Assembly (NCBI GenBank): GCA_025055255.1
Contig: JANWYI010000036.1
Coordinates: 1-36,036 of the forward strand
DNA: 36,036 nt
Direction: 5' to 3'
DNA from: Anaerolineae bacterium
GTDB taxonomy: Bacteria; Chloroflexota; Anaerolineae; Aggregatilineales; UBA2796
This document shows positions 8,039 through 15,500 of the stretch, piece by piece. Numbering within the stretch: the first letter of the stretch is position 1; every line of letters starts with the position of its first letter. The notes under the pieces were generated by a model, which did not search any database, was not told the DNA's origin, and was given only the letters and a program-made list of their open reading frames with translations. A program made the position numbers and the translations under genes.

Positions 8039-9273
8039 GCGACCTGATTGAGCTAGCTGATGGAAACGGATTGATTGAAATTAGTGCGCCCAGCACTGAT
8101 CGCTACGCTACGCTAAAGCTGATTGATTGGTGGGATCACGCTAAGCTGCGTCGGGCGAAAGTGATGGTTGTTGGTGCAGGCGCTTTGGGTAATGAGGTGC
8201 TGAAGAACCTAGCGCTGCTCGGCATCGGCTACATTTTTCTCGTGGATTTTGACACGGTCGAGGCGGCGAATCTCTCGCGCTCAGTGCTGTACCGCGCCGA
8301 AGACGCTGGCAAACGCAAAGTAGACGTGGCTGCAGCGCGCTTGCGCGAGATCAATCCTGACGTGCGCGTAGCGACCTTTCACGGCGATGTGACACGCGCG
8401 CTTGGACAAGGTATTTATCGGCGCATGGACGTGGTGATCGGCTGTCTGGATAATCGTGCGGCACGTCTAGCTGTGAACCGAGCGTGTTGGCGCTATGGCG
8501 TGCCGTGGATTGATGGTGCGCTGGACGTACTAATGGGCATTGCGCGCGTTTTTGTGCCTGATCAAGGCGCTTGCTACGAATGCACAATGACTGAGGCAGA
8601 CTACGATCTGGTCAACGTGCGCTATCGCTGTCCGTTGATGCGCCCTGACGAGCTGCAAGAAGGCAGGCAACCAACTACGCCGACAAGTGCCTCGCTCGTA
8701 GCAGCGTGGCAAGTGCAAGAAGCAGTCAAGCTGTTGCACGGCTTGCCTGTGCCAGCAGGCAAAGGGATTTATATCAACGGTCACACTTACAGCACCTCGC
8801 TTCTGACGTACACGGAGCGCGCTGATTGCTTCAGCCATGCCCAAGCGCGCGCTGTTGTCACTGAGTTGCCCTTGAGCGTCGCTTATCTGACCGTAGGCAC
8901 ATTCTATGCCGCTATTGAGCCAATTCTGGCTGCCGAAGGCGCTGAAAATGCCGCGCTCTTGCCTGAGCAAGAGATTATTAGCCGCTTTTACTGTCCCACT
9001 TGCAATGTCAATACGCCTGTGTACTGCCCTTACGATGCTGTAATGCCAGATGGTGCAACTTGCCCGACCTGTGGCACGCCGCGTTTGCCCAGCATTCTCA
9101 GCCGCCTGCCACTTAGCGCTGAGTCGCCCGCTGCTGAGGTGCCATTGACGCAACTGGGCGTCCCGCCGCTTGCCGTGCTACAAGTTGCGGCGCGCATACA
9201 AGGCGCTGAGCGCATTTTCTGGTTTGAGCTAGGTGCGGATGCACAGCCATATCTCGCTGCATGGTCTGAGTGA
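8035..9273 (+). CDS. E1-like activating enzyme (ThiF/UBA family)
   Basis: This enzyme would adenylate the C-terminal Gly of the ubiquitin-like protein and pass it as a thioester to the E2. The nucleotide loop VVGAGALGNEVLKNL is at 45-59 (G47, G49, G52), followed by VDFDTVEAANLSRS and GCLDNRAARLAVNR. ACYECTM (C180, C183) aligns with the CxxC plus Thr region of eukaryotic UBA3 and MoeB. By position, C199 in RYRCPLM corresponds to the UBA3 catalytic Cys. A C-terminal zinc ribbon follows (C320-x2-C323 and C343-x2-C346); these or C180/C183 may form the zinc site. The length is 412 residues. The start overlaps the RING gene by 4 bases, and the E2 start lies 13 bases after the stop. Family is firm; the catalytic Cys is a positional inference. 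Confidence 0.92.
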   Translation: MSDLIELADGNGLIEISAPSTDRYATLKLIDWWDHAKLRRAKVMVVGAGALGNEVLKNLALLGIGYIFLVDFDTVEAANLSRSVLYRAEDAGKRKVDVAAARLREINPDVRVATFHGDVTRALGQGIYRRMDVVIGCLDNRAARLAVNRACWRYGVPWIDGALDVLMGIARVFVPDQGACYECTMTEADYDLVNVRYRCPLMRPDELQEGRQPTTPTSASLVAAWQVQEAVKLLHGLPVPAGKGIYINGHTYSTSLLTYTERADCFSHAQARAVVTELPLSVAYLTVGTFYAAIEPILAAEGAENAALLPEQEIISRFYCPTCNVNTPVYCPYDAVMPDGATCPTCGTPRLPSILSRLPLSAESPAAEVPLTQLGVPPLAVLQVAARIQGAERIFWFELGADAQPYLAAWSE

Positions 9274-9286
9274 AGGAGATGAGAAC

Positions 9287-10009
9287 ATGCCAAGCTATAC
9301 TGACCGCCGCAACAATCGCCTGAAGCATGAGTTTGAGCGCATTCAGAGCGTGCGCCGTCCCGGCAGCTTAATTGAGGTCTATTGCGCTGACTTGAGCGCT
9401 GATGAGGCAAGCGCCTATCTTGGACGCTCGATGTCTCGCCAAGAGTTCAACCAGATCATCAACAATGGATTGCGCGGCTTTTTGACGCCGGAGCAGTTCA
9501 CGGCGAAGTTCCCAAATCAGCCGCCAGAAAAGTACCTGTTGGTTTTCAACTGCGTAGGCTTGCGTCAAGACGCTGCAGGTAACGTTGTTGAGACCACTAA
9601 TCACGCAATGGAAGTCATCTTCAATGTGGATTATCCCGTCAAGCCGCCGCGCTTCGTCTGGCTGACGCCAATTTGGCACCCGAACATCTACGCGCCGTTC
9701 ATCTGCAACGCTGATCTCGCCTTTCCAATCTCTGCCACGCTCGATCAAATTGCTGTAATGACGGCGCGTATGGTACAATACCGTCACTATAACATGGACG
9801 ATCCGCTTGCTATGACGCATAATGTGGTTGCGTGGCTGAAGACACAGCCTGAGAGCCGTTTCCCTGTTGACTCGCGTGACGTGCTGACAGGCGAGCTACC
9901 GCGCACGCCGCTGGTCATGCGGCGCATTGGTGGCTTTGTGGAGTGGGTAGACGGCGTGCCAACTGAGAGCAGCGCTGTGATGGGCGATCTGGTTGAATTG
10001 ATAGGGTAG
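9287..10009 (+). CDS. E2-like conjugating enzyme (UBC fold)
   Basis: A 240-residue UBC-fold protein that would accept the modifier from E1 on C140. The order of elements is typical: a first helix (NRLKHEFERIQ, 10-20), the strand plus Pro-rich turn VIFNVDYPVKPPRFVW, then T-P-I-W-HPN (H131-P132-N133), catalytic C140 in FICNADL, and the helix after DDPL. About 40 extra residues (about 35-75) lie between helix 1 and the first core strand, and a C-terminal extension of about 45 residues follows the core. I chose the ATG at 9287 because AAGGAGAT stands 6 bases upstream; an earlier in-frame ATG (9233) would overlap the E1 gene. Position between E1 and the modifier gene supports the role. Confidence 0.92.
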   Translation: MPSYTDRRNNRLKHEFERIQSVRRPGSLIEVYCADLSADEASAYLGRSMSRQEFNQIINNGLRGFLTPEQFTAKFPNQPPEKYLLVFNCVGLRQDAAGNVVETTNHAMEVIFNVDYPVKPPRFVWLTPIWHPNIYAPFICNADLAFPISATLDQIAVMTARMVQYRHYNMDDPLAMTHNVVAWLKTQPESRFPVDSRDVLTGELPRTPLVMRRIGGFVEWVDGVPTESSAVMGDLVELIG

Positions 10010-10012
10010 CGT

Positions 10013-10888
10013 ATGGACGAGTCACAGCCGATTCAGGCTGCGCTGAGCGCACTGGCAACACAAGGCTGGCAGGTGAGCGCCAGCGAAGGCGGTTGGCTGC
10101 TGCAGCGCGAGGCATACACAGTCTATGCCGATATAAACGCGCGCTGGCTGTATTTCAGCTTGCCTGTGCTGCAGACGCAGCCTGCAGCATACTACCTGCA
10201 AGCATCGCGGCGACTGTATCTGTGCAAATACAGCTGTGATCCGCACGGACAGCTGCTCTTACAAGCAGAGTTGCCACTCGCTGATCTAGAGCGCACTTAC
10301 ATCCACACCACAGTTGAGGCGCTGTGGCGTGCAGCACAGCAGCATGATTTGCCGCTCGTCAACCAAGCAGCGTCTGTACCTGCTGAGCCAAACATTGAAT
10401 ACTTTCCTCGCCATGCGCTCGATATTTACTTCAAGGGACTGCGTCATGAAGGCTGGGGCTTTCGCAAGCCGATCAGCGTGAACGAATATCACTTCCACTA
10501 CAAAGCGCCTGAGCGTCCATTCGAGGTCTACTTGGCGTTCAATGCGGCATGGGCGTACTGGCAAGTGCCAATTCTGGAAGGCGCTTCCGCAGCGGCTTGG
10601 TGGCGTAGCGCTGAGCGCGAGACGCTGTGCCGCTACCTGTTGGCGGTCAATGAGCAACTTTACTGGGCGCGTTTTGCGCTAGACAATGAAGGCAATGTGC
10701 TGCTATTGCTGGACGTGCCGCTCTCGCTCTTCACATTGGAGCGCTTTCGTTTGAGTGCGCAAGCTGTGGCACAATATGCTGCAGATTACGCTTACGAAGT
10801 GCTGATCATGTCAGAGCTAGGACGCGATGAAGCACTAGCACGCTTTCTCACGCCAAATCTGAGCGAAAGGTTAGAGTTTCATAACTAA
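10013..10888 (+). CDS. Tandem YbjN/type III chaperone-like protein
   Basis: A 291-residue protein of unknown function that appears to be an internal duplication. Repeat 1 (about 1-120) and repeat 2 (about 135-275) share a pattern: an amphipathic helix ending in GW, several beta strands, then a turn such as LDNEGNVLLLLDVPLS or DPHGQLLLQAELPLAD, and a final helix with an aromatic/Leu face. This resembles the YbjN/CesT-like alpha-beta fold, which often acts as a chaperone or adaptor. The gene starts 3 bases after the E2 stop, so co-translation with E2 is likely. A role as E2 partner or modifier chaperone is inferred from position only. The fold assignment is by eye and moderate. Confidence 0.75.
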   Translation: MDESQPIQAALSALATQGWQVSASEGGWLLQREAYTVYADINARWLYFSLPVLQTQPAAYYLQASRRLYLCKYSCDPHGQLLLQAELPLADLERTYIHTTVEALWRAAQQHDLPLVNQAASVPAEPNIEYFPRHALDIYFKGLRHEGWGFRKPISVNEYHFHYKAPERPFEVYLAFNAAWAYWQVPILEGASAAAWWRSAERETLCRYLLAVNEQLYWARFALDNEGNVLLLLDVPLSLFTLERFRLSAQAVAQYAADYAYEVLIMSELGRDEALARFLTPNLSERLEFHN

Positions 10889-11012
10889 CCGATCAAAAGG
10901 ATCAAATTTGTGAGTATACTGTGTGTGTAGGCTATCCTCCGTTTGCCGTGCGCGGTGAAGCGGTGATAGTGAAACCAATCGCAAGTTCAATTGTATGAAG
11001 GAGATACGGCTG

Positions 11013-11294
11013 ATGTCGGCAACTGCTACCTCTAACAAGATTCGTCTGTTTCTGGAAGACCACACTGGCAACAAGCGCCGTGAAGCGCGCATTGCCGCCG
11101 AGACGCCTGTGCGCGAGTTGGTGCCTGCACTGATCACTGCGCTCGGCTTAGCAACGACTGATCCACGTGGTCGTCCGCAGCAGTACCACCTTGCCTACGA
11201 GAACCGCCAACTGCAGATGGAAGAGACGCTTGAGTCGGCAGGCGTGGTCGAAGGCGCAACGCTCACCATGGTGCCAGAAATGACCGCTGGCTGA
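11013..11294 (+). CDS. Ubiquitin-fold modifier, YukD/EsaB-like
   Basis: A 93-residue beta-grasp protein. The start IRLFLEDHTGNKRREARIAAETPVRELV follows the beta1-turn-beta2-alpha1 course of ubiquitin; a basic loop, HLAYENRQLQMEETLESAGV and the last strand ATLTMV complete the fold. This is the YukD-like branch linked in other bacteria to type VII secretion and to E1/E2 operons. The protein ends PEMTAG, a single exposed C-terminal Gly, so it could be activated without prior processing. I chose the ATG at 11013 because AAGGAGA (10998-11004) is placed correctly before it; an ATG at 10995 would put that site inside the gene. The gene lies 124 bases after the YbjN-like gene. Modifier function is inferred from fold, terminus and neighbours. 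Confidence 0.88.
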   Translation: MSATATSNKIRLFLEDHTGNKRREARIAAETPVRELVPALITALGLATTDPRGRPQQYHLAYENRQLQMEETLESAGVVEGATLTMVPEMTAG

Positions 11295-11330
11295 GCGTAT
11301 TGGCAGCTCACTGTTCATCGGTACAGAAGC

Positions 11331-11370
11331 CGCCCGCCACGAGCCACAGGCTTTAGGCGGGCGTGCATTT
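11331..11370 (+). terminator. Nested hairpin after the ubiquitin-like gene
   Basis: CGCCCGCC (11331-11338) pairs with GGCGGGCG (11356-11363), and the loop contains a further AGCC-ACA-GGCT hairpin. TGCATTTTG follows, a weak U-run. It may be a partial terminator or attenuator that raises modifier transcripts relative to the JAMM and propeller genes. Confidence 0.6.
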
Positions 11371-11430
11371 TGAAAGCGCAGACCGCATCAATTCATCCGC
11401 ATCTTTGGGAAATTGGCGCATACTCAGGCT

Positions 11431-12591
11431 ATGAAATACCTTACATTGCACGTCACCAGCAACGATGGTGAGCTGCTCTACGCTAAGGACGTAGAGGTCG
11501 CCAACTTGTGCGAGGCGTTTATCCGTCGGTTGGTCTCAGGCTTAGTAGAAAAGGCTGTTATCCGCAATGGTGAGCATTACACAGCGCGTCTAACGCCGCG
11601 CTACAACAACACCATGCGCGCACAAGGCATAGCAGCTGTTCTCAGCGCGCCGCTGCCTGCCCAAGAGTCGTGGATTGCTTTGCACTATGAGCCAAACACA
11701 CGTCCCGATCAGCCTGTGATCTACTTCACACTTGAGCTGTACGTCCACGAGCGCAACTTGCTGATCGAGTACGACTTTGCGCCACACGAAATCAGCGCTG
11801 ATTTCATTGCCTACGGCGTTGAGCAGGCGCTGCTTGGCTTGGGCGTCCTGCAAAATGGTCAGCTCTACCGCTTGCGCTTCTATGCCAAAGATGATGATGA
11901 GGCGCAGTTTGACAAAGAACACCTGCCGACACTTGAGCGCAAAGCAGCCAGCTTAATCGAATTCCTCTCGGATGAGCCTGAAACGCCTGCTTTTCCTTTC
12001 CGCGACCCAAGTGCCTATCCAAGCGTTGTGCTAGTTGGTCAAGGGTTGCTCCAGCCCGACGATATCCGTATCTTTGTGCGCCGTAACACTTACGATGCGC
12101 TTTTGCAAGCAGCCAAAGCGAGCGACCGTGTTGAGGTAGGTGGCATTTTAGTCGGCAACGTCTACCGTCCAACTGATGGCGGACGACTGATTGTAGACGT
12201 GAGCGATTTCATCGTTAGTGCAGGCTTGATCTCAAGCCTGACTGAGTTACGCTACACCTTCGAGAGCTGGCAGAGTCATCAAGCACAGCTGCGTCAACAG
12301 TTTCCCGGCAAACGCATCGTTGGTTGGTACCATACGCACGTCGTCGCTGTGCCAACTAGCAACAGTGAGAACGTCGCTACACAGGATGAAGAGTCGCCAA
12401 GCAGCAGCGGCACAACGATGTTCTTCTCGCAGCACGACATATTCATGCACAGTCAGTTCTTCGCTGATGAGTGGTATGTGGCGCTTGTGCTCGATCCGTG
12501 GGGAAAAAGTTTGTTCTTCCAGTGGAAGAACGGTCGAATTGTGCCTTGCTTTGCCTATCATCTGTATGCTGACTTAGGAGTAGCTTCATGA
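11431..12591 (+). CDS. JAMM/MPN metalloprotease, candidate de-conjugating enzyme
   Basis: This zinc isopeptidase would remove or mature the ubiquitin-like modifier, like Rpn11/AMSH. The JAMM ligands are E235 (VEVGGILVG), H301 and H303 (GWYHTHV), S333 and D336 (SQHD). The usual short gap between HxH and SxxD is here 29 residues and rich in Ser/Glu/Thr, so about 20 residues are inserted at the active-site edge. The N-terminal ~200 residues contain an apparent duplication: residues 3-58 and 97-153 share a strand-LL-helix-NG-x-Y-strand pattern that could be two beta-grasp-like units. The length is 386 residues from the ATG at 11431; a TTG at 11413 is an alternative, and neither has a good ribosome binding site. 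Its stop overlaps the next start (ATGA). MPN assignment is firm. Confidence 0.9.
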   Translation: MKYLTLHVTSNDGELLYAKDVEVANLCEAFIRRLVSGLVEKAVIRNGEHYTARLTPRYNNTMRAQGIAAVLSAPLPAQESWIALHYEPNTRPDQPVIYFTLELYVHERNLLIEYDFAPHEISADFIAYGVEQALLGLGVLQNGQLYRLRFYAKDDDEAQFDKEHLPTLERKAASLIEFLSDEPETPAFPFRDPSAYPSVVLVGQGLLQPDDIRIFVRRNTYDALLQAAKASDRVEVGGILVGNVYRPTDGGRLIVDVSDFIVSAGLISSLTELRYTFESWQSHQAQLRQQFPGKRIVGWYHTHVVAVPTSNSENVATQDEESPSSSGTTMFFSQHDIFMHSQFFADEWYVALVLDPWGKSLFFQWKNGRIVPCFAYHLYADLGVAS

Positions 12592-15500
12592 CAACATTAC
12601 TGCGCTCAGTCTGGCAGTTTGAGGCAGAGGCACAAGGTTTGATATGTGCTTTCTCGCCTGATGAGCAACTTCTGATTGCTGGCGCTGAAGATGGCACTAT
12701 TTACGCCTTTGAGCGCAATGGCAGGCTGCGCTGGAAGCAGCAAATCGTCGGCGAGGCATTTCGTTTTGCACTCTCGCGGCGCAGCAATATCCTTGCCATT
12801 GGCACAATACGCGGCGCAGATACAAGCGTGTTGAACTTTGAGACAGGTGAGCTGTTATGGCGCTTCACAGGCGATGCGCAGACGAAAGCAGGTGTTGGCG
12901 TCACAGAAGATGGTGAACGGATTTACAGCGGTGATGATGACGGCAAAATTCGCTGTTTTTCGCGCAACGGCAGCTTGCTGTGGCGCTATGAGTGCAATCA
13001 CAGGAAAATTTCACGTCTGAGCGTCACACCTGACGGCAGGCGTGTTGTCTTCGGCGGCAACGATCACATTTACTGCCTAGATGGCTGGACAGGCGAGCTA
13101 CTCTGGAGATACCGCACAGGCGGCGAGGTCTGGGCAGGTGCGCGCATTCTACCTGATGGATCGGTAGTGATCGGCGGCTCAAACGATCAGCATGTCTACC
13201 TGATAGATGAGCTAGGCAATCTAATATGGCGCTACAAGTTAGGCGGCAACGTTAACATTACCTATCCAACAGCTGATGGCGCCTTCATTGCTGCAGGCTC
13301 AACGGACTCGTGCGTTTACCTCCTTAGTGGCAGTGGACAGCTGCTCTGGAAGTACCGCACAGGCGATAGCATCTACGGCTTGAGCTTGAGCAATAATGCT
13401 GAATTTGTAGCAGTTGCCTCTTATGACCGTTGCATCTATCTGTTCAACCGCGAAGGCAACCTGCTTGAGAAACTACGCACAGGTAATCAGGTCTATGTGG
13501 TAGATATCACGCGCGATGGACGCTACATTGGCTCATTCGGCTTTGACAAGCGCGTCTACTTGTTGGAAAACTGCTATGCAGCGCGCACAGAGACTGAGCG
13601 CATTGAAGTGTACAGCGTGCTCAAGCAGCGTGTAATCGGACAGGTTCGGCGTGCCTTCGTGGATAATCTCTACTATGGACTATGCTACTGGTTCGAACAG
13701 TTCAACCAGCTGCTGCGCCGCAGCGAATTCGATTTGTGCGACGCGCTGATTGCTGAAGCACGTCAGGAAGGTTATCCATTCACGCCTGCTGAACAGCGCT
13801 TCGTGGATAGCCGTGAAGGCACTGTCCAGCTCAAGCGTGGCATCGCTGCACAACGTAAAGGCAACTTCGACGCTGCTGAGACCTTTTACAAGCAAGCAAT
13901 TGCGCTACAGCGCAAGGCAGGTTGTCCAATTTGTGAAAGTCAAGCACAGTTAGCCTTGCGCCTGCTGACTGAAGAGCGCCAAACTGGTCAGCGCGATCCA
14001 CTGCTCGATAAGACCTACGATGAGGTTATGGCACTGGGCAGCAGTGAGGCGCTTCTCACAGCGCGACTGGTCAGCGCGCCACCTGAGCACATGCCGCTGA
14101 TCATCCGCGCTGCTGCAAAGGCGCGCTTGGTCAAGCCGCTCTTGCAGGCGCTCAAGAGCGCTGATCGGCGCTTGCAAATGTTAGCAATTGCCACGCTCAA
14201 TCGCTTCACAGAGATCAGCGACCTTGCGCCGATCAGAGCTGCTCTCAAACATGAGAGTCCTTTTGTGCGTTGGCAAGCAGCTGCTATCCTCAGCCGTCAG
14301 AAAAACCTGCCGCCCGACTTTGCGCGAGATTTGCCTGATCTGATCGCCGCAGAACGCGATCCTGATACGCGCCGCATTCTGGTCGAGATTGCCGCACACC
14401 TCAAAATTGAGAATCTGACTCCGTTGCTCGTTCCACTGCTAGAAGACTCTGATAACGATCTGCGTTGGAGCGTTGTGACGGCGCTAGGCAAAGTTGGCGA
14501 TAGACGTGCTTTGCCTGCTCTGCGCAAGACTGCAGAAGGCTACACGCTCTCTGAGCTCAGCATTCACGATGCTCTGCAGCGCGCTATTCGTGAGATTGAC
14601 CAGCGCTTCCCGCTGCCAAAGCTGAGCAGTTGGAATGCCTTGCGTCCGTACAGTCCTGAGCGCAGAGCCGCGAAACTATATTGGCAAGGCGAGGCTATCC
14701 TGTTTGTAGGCACTCTCAGCAACGCCAGAGGTCACTCGCGCTTTTCGTTTGTGATCACTGATCAACATGGCAATGAACAATATCGCTTAAGTCTAAGCTA
14801 TGCCGAGTTCGTCACACACACTGAACGACTGCGCACAAAGTTAGAGGCGCAGCTTCAAGCGCCGCTGACTCCGCCAATTGGTGGCATGGTCGGCTCTGTC
14901 AGCGCTCAAACAGCCTACGAAGATGACGATGAAGGAGACTCAGAGGTCTTTGAAGAGAGCGATGAACATGAGGAAGAAGATGAAGAACCTGCTCCGCCGC
15001 CGCCTGTCAATCTAGAGGCACATTCAGGCGCGTTGTGGGTGCTTGTATCGGCTGATCTCGCGCGCACATGGCGGACAGGAACGTACACTGCCACACTTTA
15101 TGTGCTGGATGAGTCCACTGGACTAGATGAGTCGATTGGCGCGCTAAATTTCGTCTATCTCGATGATGCGCGCATAGAAAATGCACGTCTTTCGCTGAGC
15201 AACAGCTCACTTAGCACTGAGTTAGGCATTGTTGTTGAATACGTCGAGACAATTTACCTGTTGGTGCGCCTTGCAGCTTTGCCGCTTGGCACAGAGCTTC
15301 GCGCTGAGGTGTGGTATGGCGCACCTGACTCAGGTGAGTTAGTGCTGAGCGAGACGCGCCTTAGCACAACTGAAAGTGACACCAGTCTTCAATTTCGGTG
15401 GCAGCGACCGCACTGGCGCGTTGGAAACTACACTGCGTGCTTCTCCGTGCGCAATAAGGTCAAATGGACGCGCACTTTTGAGGTTAAGCCCTACAACTAT

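Noticed and set aside
10889-11012. Separate promoter for the modifier gene at TATACT (10915-10920)
   Set aside because: No acceptable -35 at 16-18 bases; too weak to annotate, although the 124-base gap leaves room for one.
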